A model generated the notes under the pieces. That model was not told the DNA's origin and did not search any database. It saw only the letters and a program-made list of their open reading frames with translations. Below are positions 27,287-35,879 of a stretch of 64,000 bases of DNA, in pieces. Origin of the DNA: Panacagrimonas perspica (lineage in GTDB: Bacteria; Pseudomonadota; Gammaproteobacteria; Nevskiales; Nevskiaceae). The stretch covers positions 124,001 through 188,000 of the forward strand of contig NZ_SOBT01000012.1 of assembly GCF_004364935.1 (NCBI RefSeq), in the 5' to 3' direction. Position 1 is the first letter of the stretch. Each line of letters starts with the position of its first letter. Both the position numbers and the translations under genes were made by a program.

Positions 27287-29173
27287 TTGAGCGAGAACAC
27301 CGACACCATCCGCTTCACCGATCTCGCGCGCGGCCTGCTCAAGACGCTGCCGGACATGATCACCGCGAATCGCGGTCTGCTCAATCTGGCGCTGCTGCGG
27401 CCCGACACGCTGGACTCCATCGGCCTGCATCTGGAGCGGCTGACGCGCAAGCATCCGCGTCGCACGGCGCTGGTGTTCGAGGATCGGCGCTGGACGTATG
27501 CCGAGTTCAACGGCTGGGCCAATCGTATCGCCCACCTGCTGCGATCCAAGGGTGTGGTGGCTGGCGATTCGGTGGCGATCCTGATGGAGAACCGTCCGGA
27601 GGTGCTGGCCTGCGTCGCCGGCGTCGTGAAGCTCGGCGCCATCGCCGGCATGCTCAATCACAACCAGCGCGGCGACGTGCTCGCGCACAGCCTGAAGCTG
27701 ACCAAGGCGCGCGTCGTCATCGTCGGCGACGAGTGCATCGAGGCCCTCGAATCCACGCCCGATGCGCCCAAGAGCACGTCCGATACGACGGGTGCTCGCG
27801 GCCGCGCGAAGGGCCGGGATGCGGAGAAGGACAACAAGGACGCACCGGCTGCCGAACCGCCGATGAAATTCCTCTGGGACGGCGCCGGTGGCGCGCCGTT
27901 CGGCTACGGCAACCTGCGCACCGAACTGGTCAACGCGCCCTCGCACAATCTGGAGGAGACGCAGGCCATCGCGGCCAAGCGCGCCGCGTTCTACATCTTC
28001 ACGTCCGGAACCACGGGCCTGCCCAAGGCCAGCGTGATGAGCCACTACCGCTGGCTCAAGGGCATGGCGGGACTGGGGCAGATGGCGCTGCGCCTGAAGA
28101 GCGACGACGTCTTCTACTGCGCGCTGCCGATGTACCACAACAATGCGCTGACGGTGTCCTGGGGCGCCGTGCTCGGCGCGGGCTGCACGCTGGCGATCGG
28201 CCGCAAGTTCAGCGCCACCAAGTTCTGGGACGAGATCCGCCGCTACGGCGCGACGAGCTTCTGCTACATCGGCGAGATCTGCCGCTATCTGCTCAATCGC
28301 GAACCGCAACCCAACGACCGCGACCACAAGGTGCGCGTGATCTGCGGCAACGGCCTGCGTCCGGAAATCTGGGAGACGTTCCAGCAGCGTTTCGGCATCG
28401 ACCGCATCGCCGAGTTCTACGGCGCCAGCGAATCCAACGCCGCCTTCGTCAACGGTTTCGGCCTGAGCAAGACGGCCGGCTTCTGCCCGCTGCCGTTCGC
28501 CATCGTGGAATTCGATCCCGAGGCCGAGGAGCCGATCCGCGATGCCGAGGGCTTCATGCAGAAGGTGCCGCGCGGCGGCGTCGGGCTGCTGATCAGCGAG
28601 GTCAGCGACAAGAGTCCGTTCGACGGCTATACCGACGAGAAGGCGAGCGCGAAGAAACTGTTCCGCGACGTCTTCGAGAAGGGCGACTGCTGGTTCAACA
28701 GCGGCGACCTGGTGCGTGACCAGGGCTTCCGTCACATCGCGTTCGTCGATCGCGTCGGAGATACGTTCCGCTGGAAGGGCGAGAACGTCGCGACCACCGA
28801 AGTCGAGGGCGCGCTCAATCGCCATCCCGCCGTCGAGCAGGCGGTGGTCTACGGCGTGCAGGTGCCCGGCTGCGACGGTCGCGCCGGCATGGCCTCGCTC
28901 ACCTGGAAGCAGGGCGAGTTCGACGGCGCCGGATTGGCCAAGCTGCTGCGCGACAACCTGCCGGCCTACGCCGTGCCGTTGTTCATCCGCCTTCGCCCCG
29001 AGCAGGAGGTGACCGGCACGTTCAAGTTCCGCAAGGTCGAGGTCAAGCAGGAAGGTTTCGACCCGGGCAAGGTCAGCGAGCCGCTGTACGCGCTCGTTGA
29101 TCCTGCGAAGGGCTACGAGCCGATCACGCCGGCGATGTACGCGCGGATCACCAACGGTGAAGTGCGGCTGTAG
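27287..29173 (+). CDS. Very-long-chain acyl-CoA synthetase (FATP-like)
   Basis: 628-residue AMP-forming ligase that activates long or branched carboxylic acids to CoA thioesters. The AMP-binding P-loop FYIFTSGTTGLPKAS (about 234-248), FYGASESNAAF, NSGDLVRDQGFRHIAFVDRVGDTFRWKGENV and the C-terminal TGTFKFRKVEVKQEGF with the catalytic Lys are visible; these late motifs are those of the FATP/very-long-chain branch. A hydrophilic, Lys/Asp/Ala-rich insert at about 155-193, before the P-loop, looks unusual. The TTG start is supported by GGAGAG 5 nt upstream. With the enoyl-CoA hydratase and APH-type kinase nearby it suggests catabolism of fatty or steroid-type acids. Confidence 0.9.
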   Translation: MSENTDTIRFTDLARGLLKTLPDMITANRGLLNLALLRPDTLDSIGLHLERLTRKHPRRTALVFEDRRWTYAEFNGWANRIAHLLRSKGVVAGDSVAILMENRPEVLACVAGVVKLGAIAGMLNHNQRGDVLAHSLKLTKARVVIVGDECIEALESTPDAPKSTSDTTGARGRAKGRDAEKDNKDAPAAEPPMKFLWDGAGGAPFGYGNLRTELVNAPSHNLEETQAIAAKRAAFYIFTSGTTGLPKASVMSHYRWLKGMAGLGQMALRLKSDDVFYCALPMYHNNALTVSWGAVLGAGCTLAIGRKFSATKFWDEIRRYGATSFCYIGEICRYLLNREPQPNDRDHKVRVICGNGLRPEIWETFQQRFGIDRIAEFYGASESNAAFVNGFGLSKTAGFCPLPFAIVEFDPEAEEPIRDAEGFMQKVPRGGVGLLISEVSDKSPFDGYTDEKASAKKLFRDVFEKGDCWFNSGDLVRDQGFRHIAFVDRVGDTFRWKGENVATTEVEGALNRHPAVEQAVVYGVQVPGCDGRAGMASLTWKQGEFDGAGLAKLLRDNLPAYAVPLFIRLRPEQEVTGTFKFRKVEVKQEGFDPGKVSEPLYALVDPAKGYEPITPAMYARITNGEVRL

Positions 29174-29181
29174 CAGCAAGT

Positions 29182-29250
29182 CGTAGCCCGGGTGAAACCC
29201 GGGGCTGTCCCGTTCGACCGAGCAGGACCCCGGGTTTCACCCGGGCTACG
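29182..29250. repeat. REP/BIME-like element R1 (type A arms)
   Basis: Two inverted arms: GTAGCCCGGGTGAAACCCGG on the left and CCGGGTTTCACCCGGGCTAC on the right, separated by about 23 nt. Each arm can itself fold as CCCGGGT-GAA-ACCCGGG. It lies between the convergent ends of the acyl-CoA synthetase gene and rnd, and its right GTAG supplies the rnd stop codon. Confidence 0.9.
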
Positions 29251-30340
29251 TTGCGAGCGCCAGCAACTCCGCGCCCGCCACCTCGCGCCGCCAGCCCCGC
29301 AGCAAAGGGATCTGCGCCGCCTCGCGATTGATCGCCAGCGCCTCGACGTCCGCGCGCGGCGCAAGCAGCGACGAGGGGATTCCGAGTTCGGTGGCGATCG
29401 CGCGGGCGCGATCGAGCAGGCGCTTGATGCGCTGCTTCTCCGCGTCGTCCGAGCGCGCCTCGACCTGCAGCGGCGGCGCATCGATGGCGGCGCTCCGTGT
29501 GATCAGCTCGACCAGCGCCTCGCCGTGGCGTTCCAGCGACTTGGGCGGCAGCGCCTGCAGGTCCGCCAGCTGCCCCAGCGTCTGCGGACGGCGTTCGGCC
29601 AGCAGGTACACCGCCTCGTCGGCCAGGATCCAGCGGCGTGGCCGGTCGCGCTGCTCGGCCAGCACCTCGCGCCAGGCCGCGAGCTTCGCGGCGACGTGCT
29701 GTGCCTTGGCATCCATGCGCACCAGGCCCTTGAGGCGCTTCCACTCGGTCTCCGGCGAGATCCGGTAGCGCGCGGGATCGGCCATCGCAGCGCAGTCCTC
29801 GCGCAGCCAGGCCAGGCGTCCGCGCTCTTCGAGTTCGCGCAGCAGGCGCGGATAGACGTCCGCGAGGTGGCGGACGTCGTCGGCCGCGTAGGCGATCTCC
29901 GGCGCGGTCAACGGGCGTCGTGCCCAGTCGGTGCGCGACAGGCTCTTGTCGAGTTTCACCCCGATCAGCTTGTCGATCAGCCCGGCGTAGCCGAGCTGCT
30001 CGCCATAGCCGAGCAGGCCGGCGGCCACCTGCGTGTCGAACAGCGGCTCGGGCGAGCGGCCGGCCAGGCGCACGAAAATCTCGAGGTCCTGCCCGGCGGC
30101 GTGGAAGACGCGCTCGGATCCGGCGGCGTTCAGCACGTCCAGCAAGGGCTGCAGATCCAGACCGGCCAGCGGATCGACGCAGACCGCGTCCTGGCCGTCG
30201 CCGACCTGGATCAGGCAGAGCTGCGGGAAGTAGGTCTGCTCGCGGATGAACTCGGTGTCCAGCGCAAGAAAGGGAGCGGCCTTCCAGCGCGGCAGGAACT
30301 CGCCGAGGGCGGCCTGGGTATCGACGAAATGCGTGGGCAC
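29246..30340 (-). CDS. rnd: Ribonuclease D
   Basis: 364-residue DEDD-family 3'-5' exonuclease for tRNA and small RNA maturation. Exonuclease I motif FLALDTEFIREQTYFPQL (about 24-41), motif II FHAAGQDLEIF, and the motif III region ending EIAYAADDVRHLADVY are intact, followed by an HRDC domain (RDRPRRWILADEAVYLLAERRPQ). The GTG start at 30340 is where family similarity begins; no ribosome site is obvious. The terminal TAG is part of repeat R1, immediately after ...ALAT, and the protein does not look truncated. Confidence 0.93.
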   Translation of the reverse strand: MPTHFVDTQAALGEFLPRWKAAPFLALDTEFIREQTYFPQLCLIQVGDGQDAVCVDPLAGLDLQPLLDVLNAAGSERVFHAAGQDLEIFVRLAGRSPEPLFDTQVAAGLLGYGEQLGYAGLIDKLIGVKLDKSLSRTDWARRPLTAPEIAYAADDVRHLADVYPRLLRELEERGRLAWLREDCAAMADPARYRISPETEWKRLKGLVRMDAKAQHVAAKLAAWREVLAEQRDRPRRWILADEAVYLLAERRPQTLGQLADLQALPPKSLERHGEALVELITRSAAIDAPPLQVEARSDDAEKQRIKRLLDRARAIATELGIPSSLLAPRADVEALAINREAAQIPLLRGWRREVAGAELLALAT

Positions 30341-30408
30341 GTGAACCGGTTGCAGACAAGCGAAGCCCTACAATACCTGCTCATCGACGCCGCGACCCGT
30401 CCCTGCGC

Positions 30409-30999
30409 ATGCTTCAGTCCGTTCTGACCGCCACGTTCAACCTGCTCTTCTTCCGTGCAGGACCGCAGGATTTCCCCTACGACCCCCGCCTGACCGGTTG
30501 GCTGCTGCCGCTCGCGGCGCTGTCGAACTACTTCGTGCTGCAGCTCGCGCTGCCGGCCATCCTGGCCGCCGCGATCGGGCTGGCGATGGTCATCGCGCTG
30601 TCCTTCACGACGCGCCTGTACCTGCGCTCGCGCAAGCTCGAGGCGCGCTACATGCAGACGCTGCACGCGCTGCTCGCCGTCAGCAGCGTGCTGACCTTGG
30701 CGCTGGCGCTGCCGTTCTCGGAGATTGCGCCGCAGCTCGAGAAATTCGCGGCGATGAACCCGGGCGCCACCGAGCCGATGCCGGAGCTGCAGTTTCCGGC
30801 CTGGGCGGGGTTCACGATGAACCTGCTGAACATCTGGAATTTCGCCGTCAACGTGCACATCTATCGCCAGTCCGGCAACGCCAGCCTCGCGGGCGGCGTC
30901 CTGGTGACGATGCTGATCGCGTTCGCCGTGCTGATGTTCGTGCTGTTCTTCGCCAGCTTCGTCGCCGCGCTGTTCGGCGGCAGCCCGACGCCGGGCTGA
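30409..30999 (+). CDS. Uncharacterised small inner-membrane protein
   Basis: 196 residues with four or five hydrophobic helices (about 30-44, 46-63, 84-102, 130-148, 160-190). Not assigned to a family. The N-terminus LTATFNLLFFRAGPQDFPYDP is followed by a helix bundle, and an acidic/amphipathic loop is present at about 103-128. It is divergent from rnd (68 bp) and ends 13 nt before mpl, so it is probably co-transcribed with mpl. That context suggests an envelope role, nothing firmer. Confidence 0.7.
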   Translation: MLQSVLTATFNLLFFRAGPQDFPYDPRLTGWLLPLAALSNYFVLQLALPAILAAAIGLAMVIALSFTTRLYLRSRKLEARYMQTLHALLAVSSVLTLALALPFSEIAPQLEKFAAMNPGATEPMPELQFPAWAGFTMNLLNIWNFAVNVHIYRQSGNASLAGGVLVTMLIAFAVLMFVLFFASFVAALFGGSPTPG

Positions 31000-31012
31000 G
31001 TCGGACCGGGCC

Positions 31013-32371
31013 ATGCACCTTCACATCCTGGGAATCTGCGGCACGTTCATGGCCGGCATCGCGGCGCTGGCGCGCGAGGCGGGTCACAAGGTCACCGGTT
31101 CGGATGCCAACGCCTGGCCGCCGATGTCGACGCAGCTCGAGGCGCTGGGCATCACGCTGATGCGCGGCTACGAGGCCTCGCACCTGGATCCGGCGCCGGA
31201 CGTGGTGGTGGTCGGCAACGTCGTCACGCGCGGCGCGAAATTCCCGGCGATGGAGCACGTGCTCGACGCCGGGCTGCCGTACGTGTCGGGCCCGCAATGG
31301 CTGGCCGAGAACGTGCTGCCGGGCCGCCATGTGCTGGCGGTGGCGGGCACGCACGGCAAGACCACGACGACTTCGCTGCTGGCCTGGCTGCTGGACCAGG
31401 CCGGGCTGGAGCCGGGATTCCTCGTCGGTGGCGTGCCGCTGGATTTCGGCGTGTCCGCACGCCTGGGCCGCGGCAAGACCTTCGTCATCGAGGCGGACGA
31501 GTACGACACCGCCTTCTTCGACAAGCGCAGCAAGTTCGTCCACTACCACCCGCGGACCTGCATCCTCAACAACCTCGAATACGACCACGCCGACATCTTC
31601 CCGGACCTGGCCGCGATCGAGAGGCAGTTCCATCACCTGGTGCGTACCGTCCCCAGCAGCGGTCGGCTGATCGTCAACGGCGCGGATGCCAACCTCGCGC
31701 GCGTGCTCGGCATGGGCGCCTGGAGCCCGGTCGAGCGCTTCGATGACGCTCAGGGCTGGTCGGCGCGCGATGCGCAGGACGGCTTCGAGCTGTTCGTCGG
31801 CGGTGTCTCCAAGGGCGTCGTCTCGACGCCGCTGCCGGGTCTGCACAACCGCTCCAACACGCTGGCGGCGTTCGCGGCCGCCGCTCATGTCGGCGTGCCG
31901 GTGGAGACGTCGATCGAAGCGCTGTCGCGATTCCGCAGCGTGCGGCGCCGCCTGGAAAAGATCGGCGAGTCGCGCGGCGTTGCGGTCTACGACGATTTCG
32001 CCCATCACCCGACCGCCGTCGAAGTCACGATCGACGCGCTGCGGCGCGAGCCCTCCAGCGGCCGCATCCTGGCCGTGCTGGAGCCGCGATCGAACACGAT
32101 GCGGCTGGGTTCTCACTCGGGCGATCTGGCGCAGGCGCTGTCGGGTGCTGATCTCAGCTTCGTCTTCGTGCGCAGCGACCTGGACTGGAATGTCCGCGAC
32201 GCGCTCTCGGACCTCGGCACGCGCCTTCGGGTCGCGGACGACCTCGACGCGCTCGCGCAGGACGTCGCGAGAGAAGCACGCCCCGGCGATCGCGTGCTGG
32301 TGATGAGCAACGGCGATTTCGGCGGCATCCACGGCAGGATCCTGCGCGTTCTCGGCGACGCGAACGCGTAG
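31013..32371 (+). CDS. mpl: UDP-N-acetylmuramate:tripeptide ligase Mpl
   Basis: 452-residue Mur-ligase-family enzyme that attaches recovered L-Ala-gamma-D-Glu-meso-DAP to UDP-MurNAc in peptidoglycan recycling. N-terminal ILGICGTFMAGIAALAREAG, ATP loop GTHGKTTTTS (about 115-124), EADEYDTAFFDKRSKF, NNLEYDHADIF and the C-terminal VMSNGDFGGIHGRIL are intact. The stop codon TAG lies inside repeat R2. Length is normal, so the repeat did not truncate a domain. A small membrane-protein gene precedes it and pmbA follows on the same strand. Confidence 0.95.
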   Translation: MHLHILGICGTFMAGIAALAREAGHKVTGSDANAWPPMSTQLEALGITLMRGYEASHLDPAPDVVVVGNVVTRGAKFPAMEHVLDAGLPYVSGPQWLAENVLPGRHVLAVAGTHGKTTTTSLLAWLLDQAGLEPGFLVGGVPLDFGVSARLGRGKTFVIEADEYDTAFFDKRSKFVHYHPRTCILNNLEYDHADIFPDLAAIERQFHHLVRTVPSSGRLIVNGADANLARVLGMGAWSPVERFDDAQGWSARDAQDGFELFVGGVSKGVVSTPLPGLHNRSNTLAAFAAAAHVGVPVETSIEALSRFRSVRRRLEKIGESRGVAVYDDFAHHPTAVEVTIDALRREPSSGRILAVLEPRSNTMRLGSHSGDLAQALSGADLSFVFVRSDLDWNVRDALSDLGTRLRVADDLDALAQDVAREARPGDRVLVMSNGDFGGIHGRILRVLGDANA

Positions 32372-32422
32372 CCCGAGGGTTTCTCGCAAGTCGAGCGGCT
32401 TCCCGGGTTTCACCCGGGCTAC
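32368..32422. repeat. REP/BIME-like element R2 (type A, decayed left arm)
   Basis: Left arm GTAGCCCGAGGGTTTCTCGC is diverged; right arm CCGGGTTTCACCCGGGCTAC is intact. The spacer TCTCGCAAGTCGAGCGGC nearly matches that of R3. It lies between mpl and pmbA and provides the mpl stop codon. Confidence 0.8.
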
Positions 32423-32487
32423 GGGGCTGCGGGCCGATGCGTTTCCGGTGGTACCCTGAAAGCGGCCCACCCCCACATTTTTCGTAG

Positions 32488-33849
32488 ATGAATCAGACCT
32501 CGAAAGGCGCCTCCGCAGCCCCGCTGCCGACCCCGGCAGATCTCCAGCAAGTGGCGGCGCGCGTGCTCGACATGGCGCGCGGTTCCGGCGCCACCCAGTC
32601 CGAAGCCAGCCTGTCGTATTCAAAGGGCTACTCGGTGAGCGTGCGCAGCGGCGCGGTCGAGAGCCTCGAATTCCAGCGCGATCGCAGCATGGGCATCACC
32701 GTCTACTTCGGTCACCGCAAGGGCAACGCGTCCACCGGTGATCTGAGCGATGCCGGCCTGCGCGCCTGCGTCGAGGCCGCGGTCACGATCGCGCGGGTCA
32801 CCGAGGAAGATCCTTGCTCGGGGCTGGCGGATGCCTCGCGCATGGCGCGCGATCAGCCGGACCTGGGGCTGGATCATCCCTGGGACCTGACGCCCGAACA
32901 GGCCATCGAGCGCGCGCGGGCCTGCGAAGCCGCGGCGCTGGCAGTGGACAAGCGCATCGAACAGAGCGAAGGCGCGGGACTGTCGACGTCGCGCGGCATC
33001 TCGGTCTACGCGAACTCGCACGGTTTCTTCGGCGGCCGCAGCGGCACGCAGCACAGCCTGAGCTGCGCGGTGGTGGCCACCGACGGCCAGAACATGCAGC
33101 GCGACTACTGGTGGGACGGCGGCCGCAATGCGTCGCGGATGGATTCACCGGAATCGATCGGCCGGCGTGCCGGCCAGCGCACGATCGCGCGCCTGGGCGC
33201 CAAGCCGCTGTCGACGCGGACCGCGCCGGTGCTGTTCGTGCCGGAAATGGCGCGCGGCCTGTTCGGCCATTTCGTCGGGGCCATCTCGGGCAGTGCGCTG
33301 TATCGCAAGGCGACGTTCCTGCTCGACAAGATGGACCAGCCGGTGTTCTCGCCGATGGTGCAGCTCGAGCAGCAGCCGTTCCTGATGCAGGCCTCTTCGA
33401 GTGCCGCTTTCGATTCGGAGGGCGTCGCGACTTCGGAGCGCCGGCTGGTGGAAGACGGCGTGCTGCGCGGCTGGGTGCTGGGCAGCTACTCGGCGCGCAA
33501 GCTCGGGCTGGAGACCACCGGCAATGCCGGCGGCGTGTTCAACCTGGTGGTGCGTCCGGGCGAACTCGACCAGGCCGCGCTGCTGGCGCAGATGGGCGAA
33601 GGATTCCTGGTGACCGAGCTGATGGGGCAGGGCGCCAATGGCGTCACCGGCGACTACTCGCGCGGCGCCGCCGGTTTCTGGATCGAGAACGGCCAGATCG
33701 TGGCGCCGGTGGAAGGCGTGACGATCGCCGGCAATCTGCTCGAGATGTACAAGGACATTCAGGCTCTGGGCGGGGACGTGGATGCACGATCCGGCATCCG
33801 CTGCGGTTCGGTGCTGATCGGGCGCATGACGATTGCGGGCGAGGGCTGA
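32488..33849 (+). CDS. pmbA: Metalloprotease PmbA/TldE
   Basis: 453 residues. TldE subunit of the TldD/TldE protease, which processes peptides such as microcins and antitoxins in E. coli. Family features seen: GSGATQSEASLSYSKGYSVSVRSGAVESLEFQRDR at the N-terminus (in parts), SGSALYRKATFL in the middle and TELMGQGANGVTGDYSRGAAGFWIENG near the C-terminus. Normal length. It follows mpl after repeat R2, on the same strand. Confidence 0.94.
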   Translation: MNQTSKGASAAPLPTPADLQQVAARVLDMARGSGATQSEASLSYSKGYSVSVRSGAVESLEFQRDRSMGITVYFGHRKGNASTGDLSDAGLRACVEAAVTIARVTEEDPCSGLADASRMARDQPDLGLDHPWDLTPEQAIERARACEAAALAVDKRIEQSEGAGLSTSRGISVYANSHGFFGGRSGTQHSLSCAVVATDGQNMQRDYWWDGGRNASRMDSPESIGRRAGQRTIARLGAKPLSTRTAPVLFVPEMARGLFGHFVGAISGSALYRKATFLLDKMDQPVFSPMVQLEQQPFLMQASSSAAFDSEGVATSERRLVEDGVLRGWVLGSYSARKLGLETTGNAGGVFNLVVRPGELDQAALLAQMGEGFLVTELMGQGANGVTGDYSRGAAGFWIENGQIVAPVEGVTIAGNLLEMYKDIQALGGDVDARSGIRCGSVLIGRMTIAGEG

Positions 33850-33916
33850 ACCGGCCCGCGCTTCGCGCCGTCGCTGCCGGCTGGTGCTGCACGCAGTTCT
33901 TTCGAGTACGTCCTGA

Positions 33917-34423
33917 ATGATGAAGACCCCGCTGACCTGGCTGTCGCCCCTGTTGCTCTGCGCGAGCTTCGCGTCCGCCGCTGCCGTGGCCCCCAAGGCC
34001 GGCCTGTGGGCGGTCGAAGTGCAGATCGGCCAGAACGACCTGCCGCAGATCGATCCGGACCTGCTGGCCGAATTCGGTTTCGGCGACCTGCAGGTGCAGA
34101 CGACGCCCGAGCCCAAGCGCTACGACGTGTGCCTGACGCCGGAACAGGTCAAGCAGGATCGTTTCCCCGATCTGGCCGACGACGGCACCGGCTGCACCGC
34201 GAAGAATCTTCGCCGCAGCGGCGATCGTCTCGACGGCGATCTGAGCTGCAACGGCTGGCTGCAGGGCAACGGTCGCGTGCAGATCGCGCTGCAGGACGCG
34301 CAACGCTTCAACGGGCAGACGGCCTTCCAGGGCACGTCGCAGGAGGGCATCCCGCTGAATCTGACGGGCACGCTGAACGGCCAGTGGCGATCGGCGAACT
34401 GCGGCGACGTGAAGCCGTACTAA
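33917..34423 (+). CDS. DUF3617-type exported protein
   Basis: 168 residues with a signal peptide (cleavage near ASA at 19-21). The pattern KAGLWAVEVQI, then RYDVCLTPEQVKQDRFPDL, GCTAKNLRRSGDRL and WRSANCGDVKPY matches the DUF3617 layout, with Cys residues spaced for disulfides. Function unknown; predicted periplasmic. Separate from pmbA by 67 bp; convergent with the multicopper oxidase gene through repeat R3. Confidence 0.8.
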   Translation: MMKTPLTWLSPLLLCASFASAAAVAPKAGLWAVEVQIGQNDLPQIDPDLLAEFGFGDLQVQTTPEPKRYDVCLTPEQVKQDRFPDLADDGTGCTAKNLRRSGDRLDGDLSCNGWLQGNGRVQIALQDAQRFNGQTAFQGTSQEGIPLNLTGTLNGQWRSANCGDVKPY

Positions 34424-34427
34424 ACCC

Positions 34428-34483
34428 GTAGCCCGGGGTTTTCCTCGCAAGTCGAGCGGCATCCCGGGTTTCACCCGGGCTAC
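34428..34483. repeat. REP/BIME-like element R3 (type A)
   Basis: Left GTAGCCCGGGG (short arm), spacer CTCGCAAGTCGAGCGGC shared with R2, right arm CCGGGTTTCACCCGGGCTAC. It lies between convergent ends; its right end supplies the TAG stop of the multicopper oxidase gene. Confidence 0.85.
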
Positions 34484-35799
34484 GGGGGCGTCGGGCGACG
34501 CACCGGCGATCCGAAGTCGGGATCCGTGCTGACGCGGCTCGCCTGCGTGCCTTTCGGATGCTCGTACCAACCGACGTCGGACGGGTTCGCCGGCAGCGCG
34601 TCGCGCACCTTGACCACGGTGAACATGCCGCCCATCTCCAGCGGCCCGAACGGTCCCTGGCCGCTCATCATCGGCAGCGTGTTGGCCGGCCCCTTGAGCC
34701 CCATCTGCAGGTGTTCGCCGTGCTCCGCCATGCCGGACTGACCCATGGCGCGGTAGCCCGGCAGCATCGTGCGCAACTCGTCTTCGACGCCGCTCTGGTC
34801 CACGCCCAGGTTGTTCGGAAGATCGTGGGCCATCGCGTTCATCGTGTGGTGCGACATGTGGCAATGGAACGCCCAGTCGCCGGCGACGGCGTCGAACTCG
34901 ATGTCGCGCGTCTGGCCCACGGCGACGATCTCGGTGACTTCGGGCCGCCATAGCGCGCGAGGCCAGCGGCCGCCGTCACCGCCGGTGACCTGGAACACCA
35001 CGCCGTGCAGATGCATCGGGTGATTCCACATCGAGAGATTCCCCATGCGAATGCGCACCCGCTCGCCGCTGCGCGCGACCAGCGGCTCGATGGCGGGAAA
35101 GACTTTCGAGTTCATCGTCCACAGGTCGAAGTCCTGCAGGATCGACGGATCGGGCCGGTAGGTGCCCGGATGCAGCGCCCAGTTGTGCAGCAGCAGGCAG
35201 TAGTCGCGATCCACCGGATCGGCTTCGCGGTTCTTCGGATGGATGATGAACATGCCCATCATGCCCACGGCCATCTGCACCATCTCGTCGGCGTGCGGGT
35301 GATACATGTGCGTGCCGTGCTGGCGCAGCGTGAACTCGTAGACGTAGGTCTCGCCGGGCTGGATGTGGCGCTGCGTGAGGCCGCCGACGCCATCCATGCC
35401 GCTGGGCAGCAGGATGCCGTGCCAATGCACGCTGGTGTGCTCGGGCAGCCGGTTGGTGACGTAGATGCGCACGCGATCGCCTTCGACCGCCTCGATCGTC
35501 GGCCCCGGTGTGGTGCCGTTGTAGCCCCAGCACTTGGCGCGACAGCCCGGCGCGAACTCGTGCTCGATCTCCTCGGCGACCAGATGAAACACCTTCACGC
35601 CGCCTTCGACGCGGGCGGGCAGCGTCCAGCCGTTGAGCGTGTGCACAGGGTCGTAGGCGCCTGTGCGCGGCGCGCGTGTGGCCCGGGGCGGCTCGTCTGC
35701 GAGTGCGCGATCGCCCGCTGCGGCGGCGAGCGCGGTGACGACACCGGCCAGCGACCCGCCGCCGATGCCGGAAAGGACTTTGCGCCGGCTGAGTTTCAT
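34480..35799 (-). CDS. Multicopper oxidase (copper-resistance type)
   Basis: 439 residues. Tat-type signal (SRRKVLSGIGG) for folded export. Copper ligand motifs are in order: SVHWHGILLP, GTHMYHPHAD, NHPMHLHGVVF and AFHCHMSHHTMNAM, the last with the type 1 axial Met. About 100 Met- and Gly-containing residues follow the final motif. Predicted periplasmic Cu(I)/phenol oxidase. It has GGAG about 10 nt before the start and lies 80 bp downstream of a TolC-type gene on the same strand. The stop codon is contributed by repeat R3. Confidence 0.9.
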   Translation of the reverse strand: MKLSRRKVLSGIGGGSLAGVVTALAAAAGDRALADEPPRATRAPRTGAYDPVHTLNGWTLPARVEGGVKVFHLVAEEIEHEFAPGCRAKCWGYNGTTPGPTIEAVEGDRVRIYVTNRLPEHTSVHWHGILLPSGMDGVGGLTQRHIQPGETYVYEFTLRQHGTHMYHPHADEMVQMAVGMMGMFIIHPKNREADPVDRDYCLLLHNWALHPGTYRPDPSILQDFDLWTMNSKVFPAIEPLVARSGERVRIRMGNLSMWNHPMHLHGVVFQVTGGDGGRWPRALWRPEVTEIVAVGQTRDIEFDAVAGDWAFHCHMSHHTMNAMAHDLPNNLGVDQSGVEDELRTMLPGYRAMGQSGMAEHGEHLQMGLKGPANTLPMMSGQGPFGPLEMGGMFTVVKVRDALPANPSDVGWYEHPKGTQASRVSTDPDFGSPVRRPTPP

Positions 35800-35879
35800 G
35801 ACGTGCTCCGGTGCAGGAATGCGATCGTGGTGTGATGGGGCGGGATGCGAGTACGCATCGGGTTCTCCGGTATCGGATG

